Of a DNA stretch of 64,000 bases, positions 43,907 through 51,413 are shown piece by piece; positions within the stretch are counted from its first letter, which is position 1; each line of letters begins with the position of its first letter. The stretch is from DTU019 sp050949825 (lineage in GTDB: Bacteria > Bacillota > Syntrophomonadia > Syntrophomonadales > Syntrophomonadaceae). Position numbers and translations under genes: made by a program. Location of the stretch: the NCBI GenBank assembly GCA_050949825.1, contig JBMNGL010000001.1, positions 401,269-465,268 of the forward strand. The letters are read 5' to 3'. A model generated the notes under the pieces. The model did not search any database and was not told where the DNA came from. It saw only the letters and a program-made list of their open reading frames with translations.

Positions 43907-44929
43907 ATGGTTGGGGTGAATCTTACGAAAAAACCATGGATGTTTTTGCTCTTCATTGCGGCACCTTTGCTGATCATTTTGATATCATTGTTAATAGGGC
44001 GCTATCCGGTAGATATTGCTACCGTTATCCATATAATCGGCTGTCGGATCACTATGCAACCCTGCTATGTTGAAGACATCTACCAAACGGTAGTCTGGGA
44101 TATACGTTTGCCGCGGGCCATTTTAGGAGCAATGGTAGGCGGTTGTCTGGCCATCAGCGGAGCTGCATTTCAAGGCTTGTTTCGCAACCCCCTGGTAAGC
44201 GCGGGGATACTCGGGGTCAGCTCCGGGGCCGGATTTGGAGCGGCTCTGGCCATAATCCTCTTTCATAAGGTAGCCGCCACTTATGCTTTTGCTTTTGGTT
44301 TTGGAATCCTGGCCGTAATCTTAAGCTATTTGATCGGCAAGGTATACAATGCCACTCCCACAATTATGCTGGTTCTGGGAGGGGTTATAGTTTCCTCGGT
44401 ATTTTCCGCCTTGATTTCCCTGATTAAATACCTGGCCGATCCCTTAAACGAACTGCCCACCATTGTCTTCTGGCTGATGGGCAGTCTGGCTTCAGCACGT
44501 TACAGCGACATTATAATCGCCGGTATTCCCATGTTGATAGGGATAACCGGTTTAATGCTGATCAGATGGAGAATAAACGTTTTGTCAATGGGCGACCGTG
44601 AGGCCCACACCCTGGGGATAAATACGGCTGTGAATAAAGGCATAGTAATAGCCTGTGCCACTCTGGCCACTGCCGGAGCAGTCTGCGTCAGCGGTATTAT
44701 TGGCTGGGTGGGCCTGGTCATTCCCCATATCGGCCGCATGCTGGTCGGTAATGATAACAAAATACTTATTCCGGTAAGTTTTTCACTGGGGGCAACCTTT
44801 TTGGTCATTGTTGATGATTTTGGCCGCATATTAACCGGTTCCGAAATACCGCTGGGTATTCTTACCGCCCTTTTAGGGGGACCTTTCTTTGTCTACTTGT
44901 TAAAGAAGACGAAAGGAGGCGGCTGGTAA
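43907..44929 (+). CDS. FecCD-family ABC transporter permease (iron/metal chelate)
   Basis: Inner-membrane permease of about 340 residues with roughly ten helices, of the type that imports siderophores, haem, cobalamin or molybdate with a periplasmic-type binding protein. Family segments are WDIRLPRAILGAMVGGCLAISGAAFQGLFRNPL, RINVLSMGDREAHTLGIN and GIIGWVGLVIPHIGRML. The start is uncertain: ATG at 43907 has a weak site and GTG at 43916 is possible. The single permease would form a homodimer. The ATPase gene begins one base after its stop. Confidence 0.9.
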   Translation: MVGVNLTKKPWMFLLFIAAPLLIILISLLIGRYPVDIATVIHIIGCRITMQPCYVEDIYQTVVWDIRLPRAILGAMVGGCLAISGAAFQGLFRNPLVSAGILGVSSGAGFGAALAIILFHKVAATYAFAFGFGILAVILSYLIGKVYNATPTIMLVLGGVIVSSVFSALISLIKYLADPLNELPTIVFWLMGSLASARYSDIIIAGIPMLIGITGLMLIRWRINVLSMGDREAHTLGINTAVNKGIVIACATLATAGAVCVSGIIGWVGLVIPHIGRMLVGNDNKILIPVSFSLGATFLVIVDDFGRILTGSEIPLGILTALLGGPFFVYLLKKTKGGGW

Positions 44930-44930
44930 A

Positions 44931-45758
44931 ATGGCACCTTTGTTGGAGGTCCAGGATGTCAGCTTCAAATATCCCGGAGCACTTATACTTGATAAGATAA
45001 GGTTTAGCATGAGTTCCGGGGAGGTCTTCTGTTTACTGGGGCCCAACGGCTGCGGCAAAACCACCCTTTTGGACTGCATTTTAGGCTGGTTAAAGCCCTG
45101 CGGGGGCAGGGTTTTGCTAAACGGCAGTTCCCTGGAAAACATGTCGGCACAGCAGATTGCCAGGCATTTGGCCTATGTTCCCCAGATTCACCAAAAGACC
45201 TTTCCTTATCTGGTACAGGATATTGTGCTTATGGGCCGGGCTTCTTTTCTGGGCGCCTTCAAGACGCCATCGCAAGAAGACCTGGCTATTGCCGAACAAG
45301 CCCTTGACAAAGTCGGCATTGCCAGGTTGAAAGACCGTCCCTATACACAATTAAGCGGCGGTGAAGGACAGCTGGTCATGGTGGCCCGGGCCCTGGCGCA
45401 GAACAGCCCCTTGATAGTAATGGATGAACCCACCGCCCACCTCGATTACAGACACGAATTGATAATACTGGAAACAGTTGTGGAATTAGTCAGGCAAACC
45501 GGGCTGTCAGTTCTGATGGCCACCCATATACCGAACCATTGCTATTATTTTGAAAACCAGGGCATCAAGACCCAGGCTGCACTGGTGAAGAATCACCGCA
45601 TTATGGCCCTGGGAAGACCATCTGAAGTTCTCTCCGAAGGAAACCTGGGGGAGCTTTACAGCATCAGAACCCGCATCATAAACTGCGGACTTGATGATGG
45701 GGGGCAATTGAAACAGGTAGTGCCGCTAAGTACCTTGAACAGTTTTGAGCAGAGTTGA
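44931..45758 (+). CDS. FecE-type ABC transporter ATP-binding protein
   Basis: ATPase subunit of the importer. Walker A GPNGCGKTT is at about residues 39-47, the Q-loop is PQIHQK, the signature is LSGGEGQLVMVARAL, Walker B is LIVMDEPTAHLD, and the switch His is in MATHIPNH. The signature has GEGQ where most members have GExQ, which is tolerated in the family. The C-terminal 40 residues beyond the core are unusual in length. It is translationally close to the permease upstream and the lipoprotein downstream. Confidence 0.92.
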   Translation: MAPLLEVQDVSFKYPGALILDKIRFSMSSGEVFCLLGPNGCGKTTLLDCILGWLKPCGGRVLLNGSSLENMSAQQIARHLAYVPQIHQKTFPYLVQDIVLMGRASFLGAFKTPSQEDLAIAEQALDKVGIARLKDRPYTQLSGGEGQLVMVARALAQNSPLIVMDEPTAHLDYRHELIILETVVELVRQTGLSVLMATHIPNHCYYFENQGIKTQAALVKNHRIMALGRPSEVLSEGNLGELYSIRTRIINCGLDDGGQLKQVVPLSTLNSFEQS

Positions 45759-45772
45759 TGGAGGGGAATAAA

Positions 45773-46885
45773 TTGACTACATTAATATCCAGGAAGCGTT
45801 CGGGACAGTGGACAAAGATCAGTCTGGTATTCTTGCTGGTGCTGGTATTGGCACTGACAGGCTGTAATAATGGCCAGATTGGCAGTAAAATACCTGTCGA
45901 CAAAAAGACCCAGCTTATTACCGACAGCGTGGGACGTCAGGTAGAGGTGCCGGTTAATCCGGAGCGCATTGCCTGTCTGTGCCCGGAATCAGCCTATGCC
46001 CTGGCTATGTATGGACAGGGAAATAAGATTGTCGCAACTACCGGGGGAATGCAGAGAGATCTCCTCCTGGTGGAGATGTATCCTCATATTAAAGGATTGC
46101 CGATCCCCAAAACCAGCGGTGTGATAAATATCGAAGAGCTGATCAATACCAGGGTGGAGCTGGTATTTGTCAAAGGCGATACTACCAGCAATGAAGCCGA
46201 AATGGAAAAGTTGAACAAGGTGAAAATACCGGTAATAGCCCTGCAGTATGCCAGTATGGCGGAGCAACAATATGCCCTGCAGATGGTGGCAAAAATTGTG
46301 GGCAGCGAAGAAAAAGGGCAAAGATATACTGAATTTTACCAGCAAATGATAGCCGAGGTGCAGGAGCGGGTTGCCGCTGTTCCCCATAAGGATCGGATTA
46401 AAATCTATCATTCCGTTAGTGAAGCTACACGCACCGATACCACTGGCACTCTGGCCGCAGACTGGACTAAAGCTGCCGGGGTGATAAATGTATCGGTGGG
46501 CCAGAGTTTAAAATTCATGGATGGCGATCATTATGCCGGTCTGGAACAAATCCTGTTGTGGGACCCTGATTATATACTGGTTAATGATCCCAACGTGGCG
46601 GGTTACATTATGGGGCACGAACACTGGCGGCCTCTGCAGGCAGTTAAAAACAACCGGGTATTGCCGCTTCCCAATGGTATTTCCCGCTGGGGGCATACCT
46701 CTTCACTGGAAACACCGTTGGCGGCATTATGGACCGCCAAACTAGCCTACCCGCAGCTATTTAACGATTGGGACATGGTAGAAGCAACCCGGGATTTCTA
46801 TCAGGAGTTTTTTGACTGGCAACTTGATGATGCCACCATTGAAAAAATATTGAGCGGCAGGGGTATGAGGGAAGCCAAAAGCTAA
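45773..46885 (+). CDS. Substrate-binding lipoprotein of a FecCD-type importer (Peripla_BP_2)
   Basis: Extracellular metal-chelate receptor, about 370 residues. A lipoprotein signal peptide ends in LALTGC. The TTG at 45773 is chosen because GGAGGGG precedes it by seven bases; an ATG at 45758 overlaps that site. The fold shows VNPERIACLCP, the long central helix region and the C-terminal lobe with WDPDYILVNDP and ISRWGHTSSLETPLAALW. The last segment recalls receptors of the haem/molybdate-type branch, but the ligand cannot be read from sequence. Confidence 0.88.
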   Translation: MTTLISRKRSGQWTKISLVFLLVLVLALTGCNNGQIGSKIPVDKKTQLITDSVGRQVEVPVNPERIACLCPESAYALAMYGQGNKIVATTGGMQRDLLLVEMYPHIKGLPIPKTSGVINIEELINTRVELVFVKGDTTSNEAEMEKLNKVKIPVIALQYASMAEQQYALQMVAKIVGSEEKGQRYTEFYQQMIAEVQERVAAVPHKDRIKIYHSVSEATRTDTTGTLAADWTKAAGVINVSVGQSLKFMDGDHYAGLEQILLWDPDYILVNDPNVAGYIMGHEHWRPLQAVKNNRVLPLPNGISRWGHTSSLETPLAALWTAKLAYPQLFNDWDMVEATRDFYQEFFDWQLDDATIEKILSGRGMREAKS

Positions 46886-46922
46886 GTTGTTTCTGTTAAT
46901 TATAAAAGGTGGAGATGAGTTA

Positions 46923-47675
46923 ATGAGAGTCCTAATATGCATCGACGACACCGACAACATTGATATCAAACGCGGCACCGGGCAGTTGGCCTCCTTGCTG
47001 GCTGAAGAGATTGAACAAAAGGGCTGGGGGAAATGCGAACCGGTTACCCGTCATCAATTATTTGTGCACCCGGATGTGCCCTATACATCGCATAACAGCG
47101 CCATGTGCTTTGCTGCGGACATCGATGCTCGCTATTATGAGAAAATTATCAAATATGGAGGTGAATTCTTAGAGCGGGAGAGGGCGGTCGGCTCCGATCC
47201 CGGTTTATGTGTAGTCATCCCCGAGCGTTTGACCAACCCCGGCTGGCTGATTGCTTACGGTTTTTCCGCCAAACAGGAGGTTTTAAACAAAGATTATGCC
47301 TACCAGTTAGCTGCGGAGATGGGTATTCACCTCTCCGAGCACGGCGGTACGGGGGACGGTGTGGTGGGCGCCCTGGCCGGAACCGGATTGCGTTTGAGCG
47401 GCAATGATGGCCGTTTTCGGGGCAAATTCAGCATTGCTTTACCGGGGCAGGCTTTGAGTGTAGCTGATATTTGTGCCCAAACCTTTATCACCAAGGTCAA
47501 AAGCAAGAATAACGGATATATTTTACAGGAACATGAACTGGTGGAAGTGGGCGAGGTTATCAAAGCAGTGCTGATTGAACGGGAAGCTGTGCTGCTGGTC
47601 AATCCTTTGGCAACTCCCGGCGATCGGGGCGCTGTTTGGCGATCCTGCAGCAAGGATGAGCTAAGGGCTTATTAG
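46923..47675 (+). CDS. Stand-alone TiaS-like protein (TCKD/ferredoxin-like domains only)
   Basis: About 250 residues resembling the N-terminal catalytic half of archaeal tRNA(Ile2) agmatinylcytidine synthetase TiaS. Visible family features are CIDDTDN at residues 5-11 followed by GTGQLA, HPDVPYTSHNSAM where TiaS has NPNIPYKTRGNA, and GTGDGVVGALAGTGL where TiaS has GxxRGxIGALAAIG. The OB-fold and zinc ribbon of TiaS are missing. Bacteria use TilS for the same tRNA position, so a tRNA role is unlikely. It is 37 bp after the importer lipoprotein gene, so it may act on the imported ligand or a nucleotide. I chose the ATG at 46923 (GGTGGAG upstream). Confidence 0.6.
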   Translation: MRVLICIDDTDNIDIKRGTGQLASLLAEEIEQKGWGKCEPVTRHQLFVHPDVPYTSHNSAMCFAADIDARYYEKIIKYGGEFLERERAVGSDPGLCVVIPERLTNPGWLIAYGFSAKQEVLNKDYAYQLAAEMGIHLSEHGGTGDGVVGALAGTGLRLSGNDGRFRGKFSIALPGQALSVADICAQTFITKVKSKNNGYILQEHELVEVGEVIKAVLIEREAVLLVNPLATPGDRGAVWRSCSKDELRAY

Positions 47676-47863
47676 GACAGGACGATTTCATTATTTGTGG
47701 GGTTTATAGGGTGGCTACGAGTTGATGTGGCCGAGTAAAAGAACGATTGATAGTAGTGGAAACGAAAGCAGCTATCACTACCTGATAGAATTCTATGGAG
47801 GTGATGCTATAGCTTTTAACATCTCGATGCGATCAATGGTAACGAATAAAGGAGGAATCCAAC
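47676..47863 (+). other. Leader region of the second SLH gene
   Basis: A 188-base gap between the TiaS-like and SLH genes. Short inverted repeats such as GTGGCTAC/GTGGCC and GTAGTG/CACTAC are visible, but I find no copy of the 31033/42748 leader and no terminator. A reading frame from 47722 overlaps the SLH gene in another frame and has no ribosome binding site. Confidence 0.4.
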
Positions 47864-49144
47864 TTGAACAGTATGCAATGGAGGGAAACCCCATTTATCG
47901 CGGTCTTATTGGTGGTTTTTTTCACCATTTCTATGGTGGCAGCCCAGCCTGCTTGGGGGCAGGAAGTTACGGGACCGCAGATTAAAGCGGCAGAAGTAAC
48001 CACCAAAGGCGATCTAAGTATAACTTTTGATCAGACCATAGCCGATCCTGCTGGAATTCAGGCCCAATTTGCGGTGAGCGTTAACGATGCAGCGGTAAAT
48101 GTAACCGCGGTAGAACTCACCAACACCCCGGGAAAAATAAAACTGGTACTGGAAAAGAAGGCCCAGGCTGGCCAGATGATCGCCATTACCTATACCCGGA
48201 ACAGCGATGCGGCTCTGCAGATTAAGTCCACCGATGGTGAAGTGGTGGAGAACTTTACTTACCAGATTGGCGAAATAGCGCAGCCCCCGGCTTTAAGCGT
48301 TAATAATGAACAGAACAAACTGGGTGATGCGGTCGAGATCACATTTGCCGGCAATCCTGACTGGACCGCCAAGATTACCAATGTGAAGGTCAACGATGTA
48401 TCTTATAAAGGTCAATTTGCCATAGTGGATGGCAAGATCACCATCCCGGCAGAGATCTTCACTGCCGCCGGAGAATATGCCATAGTGGTCAAGGCTACTG
48501 CTTATAAGGATGCAGATATTAAGGTGACCATTGCGGCAGCTGAGCCTGTAGTAGATCCAGTTCAGCCGCCGGTAGATCCCATAGAGCCGCCGGTAGATCC
48601 GGTTCAGCCACCGGTGCAAGCGGAATTCAAGGATATACAGGGACACTGGGCCGAGAATAATATTAAGCAACTGGTGGCCATAGAAGCCATAGACGGCTAT
48701 GGCGACGGGACATTTTTACCCGAGAAGGTCATTAGCAGAGCTGAATTCGTCACCGTTCTGGTAAAGGCCTTCAAACTGGAAGCATCAAGCGATAAAACCT
48801 TTGCCGACACCGCCAATCACTGGGCCAAAAAGGAAATCGCCATCGCCAATGCCCTGGGAATAGTTGAAGGCTACAGTGCTGACAGCTTCGGGCCCGATGA
48901 CAGTATAACCCGGGAACAGATGGCAGTTATGGTGGTGAAAGCAACTAAACTAGCGCCGGTCTCTACAGCCGCAACCTTTGCCGACAACAGCCAGATTTCG
49001 GCATGGGCGCTGGATTACGTCAATACTGCCTTTGCCAACCAGCTCATCGGTGGGTATGGTGACAACACCTATCAACCCCAGAAGAACAGCACCAGGGCGG
49101 AATCAGTAACCGTTATCCTGAGAGCATTGGAAAAAGCGGCCTAG
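47864..49144 (+). CDS. SLH-domain surface protein with Ig-like and HID modules
   Basis: Secreted 426-residue protein. The TTG start follows AAAGGAGG. Signal peptide about 1-33 (ends AWGQ), SbsA-like Ig module (about 36-130), Shr-like HID/DUF1533 module (about 140-225, GEYAIVVKATAYKDAD), a proline repeat linker (DPVQPPVDPIEPPVDP), then three SLH domains (about 250-426). The SLH block is very like that of the giant protein (for example FVTVLVKAFKLE and FADTANHWAK in both), so the two anchors are recent paralogues. It looks like a minimal version of the giant protein. An intrinsic terminator follows. Confidence 0.9.
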   Translation: MNSMQWRETPFIAVLLVVFFTISMVAAQPAWGQEVTGPQIKAAEVTTKGDLSITFDQTIADPAGIQAQFAVSVNDAAVNVTAVELTNTPGKIKLVLEKKAQAGQMIAITYTRNSDAALQIKSTDGEVVENFTYQIGEIAQPPALSVNNEQNKLGDAVEITFAGNPDWTAKITNVKVNDVSYKGQFAIVDGKITIPAEIFTAAGEYAIVVKATAYKDADIKVTIAAAEPVVDPVQPPVDPIEPPVDPVQPPVQAEFKDIQGHWAENNIKQLVAIEAIDGYGDGTFLPEKVISRAEFVTVLVKAFKLEASSDKTFADTANHWAKKEIAIANALGIVEGYSADSFGPDDSITREQMAVMVVKATKLAPVSTAATFADNSQISAWALDYVNTAFANQLIGGYGDNTYQPQKNSTRAESVTVILRALEKAA

Positions 49145-49154
49145 CCTGGCTAAT

Positions 49155-49185
49155 AAAAACCCCCTGAAATCCCAGGGGGTTTTTA
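49155..49185 (+). terminator. Terminator of the second SLH gene
   Basis: AAAAACCCCCTG pairs with CAGGGGGTTTTT around AAATCC, followed by T-rich sequence, 10 bp after the stop. Confidence 0.9.
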
Positions 49186-49404
49186 TTTATGATATGCCGT
49201 AAATGGCTTTCACTTGAACATAGGAATTGAAGACATTTTGCGAAAGAGAACATAGCAGGGTAAATGTTATGAGGATTATTTTTACGGGAAAAAGAACCAA
49301 TGGAATCTAACCGGTGAGGCTTTAAACCGGACTGCAAATAACACTTATCCCGAAGATATTGGCAAAGGCAGTTTATGGTGAAAGAGCATATTAATGGACA
49401 ATTA
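49186..49404. other. Gap with no gene recognised
   Basis: Between the SLH terminator and the smpB promoter. A 42-codon open stretch (49256-49381) reads like protein (YEDYFYGKKNQWNLTGEALN) but has no start codon or ribosome binding site, so it may be a gene remnant. Confidence 0.3.
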
Positions 49405-49433
49405 TTGCTCAATGCCGAAAGGTACGGTATAAT
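49405..49433 (+). promoter_or_regulatory. Promoter of smpB
   Basis: TTGCTC at 49405-49410, a 17-base spacer and a perfect TATAAT at 49428-49433, about 115 bp before smpB. A second TATAAT at 49495-49500 lacks a well-spaced -35. This gives smpB its own transcription start after the island. Confidence 0.7.
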
Positions 49434-49547
49434 TAATTAGCATTAATCAGAGTTAGAAAACCCTGGCCTTGCAAGCTGGCATGTTAGGCGAGGGTATAAT
49501 TTTTCATCGCTTTGGCTTCTACAAGTGAAAAAGAGAGAGGTATTACC

Positions 49548-50021
49548 GTGGGTAAAAAGCAGGGCGGAATAAAGCCGGTAGTAGATAACCGCAAAGCTCG
49601 TTATAATTATCACATAAAAGAGACCTTTGAATGCGGCCTGGTGCTGGCTGGCACTGAGGTTAAGTCTTTGCGCATGGGCCGGGGCAATCTGCAGGACGCT
49701 TATGCTACGGTAAAAGATGGGGAAGTATGGGTGCATAATTTTCACATCAGTCCTTACGATAAAGGTAATCGCTTTAACCATGATCCGCTTCGACCCAAGA
49801 AATTATTGCTGCACCGCCGCGAGATTAATAAGTTGCAGGGATTTCAACGGGAGAAGGGCTATGCTCTTATCCCTTTAAAGATATTTTTCAAAAGGGGGTT
49901 GGCCAAGCTGGATTTGGCCGTAGGAGTAGGTAAAAAGCTGTATGATAAACGCGAGGATATCGCAGAGCGGGATGCTCGGCGCAATCTCGAACAGGTGATC
50001 AAATCACGATTGCAGACTTAA
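49548..50021 (+). CDS. smpB: SsrA-binding protein SmpB
   Basis: Binds tmRNA and brings it to stalled ribosomes in trans-translation. Typical segments are DNRKARYNYHIKETFECGLVLAGTEVKSLR, VHNFHISPYDKGN, and the basic C-terminal tail beginning GVGKKLYDKREDIAERDA that enters the mRNA channel. I use the GTG at 49548, seven bases after GAGAGAGG; the frame extends 12 codons further up without a site. The length is 157 residues. Its partner ssrA lies 720 bp downstream. Confidence 0.96.
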   Translation: MGKKQGGIKPVVDNRKARYNYHIKETFECGLVLAGTEVKSLRMGRGNLQDAYATVKDGEVWVHNFHISPYDKGNRFNHDPLRPKKLLLHRREINKLQGFQREKGYALIPLKIFFKRGLAKLDLAVGVGKKLYDKREDIAERDARRNLEQVIKSRLQT

Positions 50022-50042
50022 TTTGAGATAGGGGATGAGAAA

Positions 50043-50558
50043 TTGGTCACAATTAGGCCAGAAATGCCTGGAGATGAAGAAGCCATACGGCAGGTTAACC
50101 TACTCGCGTTTGGCCGTGACGCAGAGGGGAAATTGGTTGATTTATTACGCGGTTCGCGGTTTTATGTACCCGGATTATCCATTGTAGCGTTAGATGGTGA
50201 GGCTATTGTGGGCCATATTCTCATGAGCTCGGCCATGCTGGCAAGCAGTCATGAGGCCATGCCGCTTCTTACCCTGGCCCCGATGTCAGTCATACCCGCA
50301 TACCAGAGAAGAGGTATAGGCACCAAGCTGGTCAAGTCCGCCTTAAAGCGCGCTGAGGGAACCAAATACCCCGCTGTGGTAGTCCTGGGGCATCCTGAGT
50401 ATTACCCGCGCTTTGGATTTGTCAGAGCCTCTGAAAAGAGGATATATGCGCCTTTCGCGGTACCGGATGAGGTTTATATGGTTTTGGAACTTATGCCCAA
50501 TGTGCTGGATAATGTCACCGGCACGGTACGCTATCCACCTTGTTTTGACGATATTTAG
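50043..50558 (+). CDS. GNAT family N-acetyltransferase (YhbS-like)
   Basis: A 171-residue acetyltransferase. The acetyl-CoA-binding segment is LAPMSVIPAYQRRGIGTKLV with the Q/RxxGxG/A motif, followed by VVVLGHPEYYPRFGF, typical of the YhbS branch. The start is a TTG with GATAGGGGATG upstream. The substrate is unknown. It lies between smpB and ssrA, which are adjacent in many genomes. Confidence 0.85.
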   Translation: MVTIRPEMPGDEEAIRQVNLLAFGRDAEGKLVDLLRGSRFYVPGLSIVALDGEAIVGHILMSSAMLASSHEAMPLLTLAPMSVIPAYQRRGIGTKLVKSALKRAEGTKYPAVVVLGHPEYYPRFGFVRASEKRIYAPFAVPDEVYMVLELMPNVLDNVTGTVRYPPCFDDI

Positions 50559-50679
50559 GGCCAGCGTCCGGCACCTGGTACTGGTTTTTTGCACTCAGTT
50601 AAAAGAGACGATAATGAAAACCCCGGAAACATCAGGTATTATGGGCTAATTTGAGGGGCCAATTCAGAGGCCGGCGGGC

Positions 50680-50708
50680 TTGACAAAGTTGTTTACAGGG
50701 TTTAATAT
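50680..50708 (+). promoter_or_regulatory. Promoter of ssrA
   Basis: A perfect TTGACA (50680-50685), a 17-base spacer and TAATAT (50703-50708) about 30 bp before the mature tmRNA 5' end. The strength fits a stable RNA gene; the extra 5' bases would be removed by RNase P. Confidence 0.8.
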
Positions 50709-50739
50709 TGCTTGTGCAGTGAGCATATAATTTTAAAAA

Positions 50740-51089
50740 GGGGGCGTAATGGTTTCGACGGGGGAATAGATGGGTTGAGTAGCGAGCCGAGTTGTCGCCA
50801 GCTCGTTAAAAAGGTGAAAAAACAATAACTGCCGAAGATAACTTCGCACTAGCCGCTTAAGCGGCTCGTCCGGCCAGGTTTCCTAACGGCCTGGTGCAGG
50901 GCGTCACTTAGTTAGGGTACCCTGAAGCCTTCCTCCCTGAGGGGCTTTAAGGGGAAACCAATCGGGGATAGCGCAAAGGAAGCCTGTCTGTGGGCGTCCC
51001 GCGCGCGAGATTCAAAACACAGACTGCGCTCGGAGAGACTCTTCTGGTCTTTCTTTCGGACGGGGGTTCGACTCCCCCCGCCTCCACCA
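50740..51089 (+). ncRNA. ssrA: Transfer-messenger RNA
   Basis: Rescues stalled ribosomes with SmpB. The 5' end GGGGGCGTAATGGTTTCGAC and the 3' end with GGTTCGACTCCCCCCGCCTC then ACCA form the tRNA-like half; the acceptor arms pair (one G-T). The tag reading frame ends GCCGAAGATAACTTCGCACT then AGCCGCTTAA, encoding AEDNFALAA; preceding codons would give KTIT, and the exact resume codon is not certain. The CCA is encoded. The size of about 350 nt is usual. Integrase genes lie just downstream, and ssrA 3' ends are common integration sites. Confidence 0.96.
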
Positions 51090-51098
51090 GATTATCTA

Positions 51099-51140
51099 CC
51101 ATCTATTGATAAAAAGAATTTTATCGGTAGGTGGTTTTTA
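51099..51140 (+). terminator. Terminator of ssrA
   Basis: CCATCTATTGATAAAA pairs with TTTTATCGGTAGGTGG (some G-T wobbles) around AGAA and is followed by TTTTTA. It lies ten bases after the tmRNA 3' end. Confidence 0.8.
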
Positions 51141-51285
51141 TATTGCCTGAAAAGCCTGTATTTAAGCCGTTCCTGCGTTTTAGCGGAGCGGCTTTCTCGA
51201 TTTCTGGTGGGTTATTCTCTTTTGATAAGGGGAAATCCTTCCACTTATTGTCATCGCGCCAGGAGGTAATCGTTGAACTTTAGCA

Positions 51286-51330
51286 GGGTGTGTGCAAAGG
51301 GGGTGTGCATTTTCCAGAGGGGTGTGCAAA
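51286..51330. repeat. Three GGGTGTGCA repeats at the element boundary
   Basis: GGGTGTGTGCAAAG, GGGGTGTGCATT and GGGGTGTGCAAAC stand in direct orientation in the 320-base gap between ssrA and the first recombinase. This is where an attachment site of the integrated element would be expected, so they may be recombinase-binding repeats. A second GC-rich hairpin (AGCCGTTCC/GGAGCGGCT) lies at about 51166-51200. Confidence 0.4.
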
Positions 51331-51413
51331 CAGTCAAGCCCGGTCATTGGAAAAGAAAAAGCCTACAAAGCCGAAGCCCTGTACGCTTTTTGAGGATTCC
51401 TTTAAAGCACCTA

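Noticed and set aside
47722..47985. Plus-strand reading frame of 87 codons before the SLH gene
   Set aside because: It overlaps the signal-peptide region of the SLH gene in another frame and lacks a ribosome binding site.
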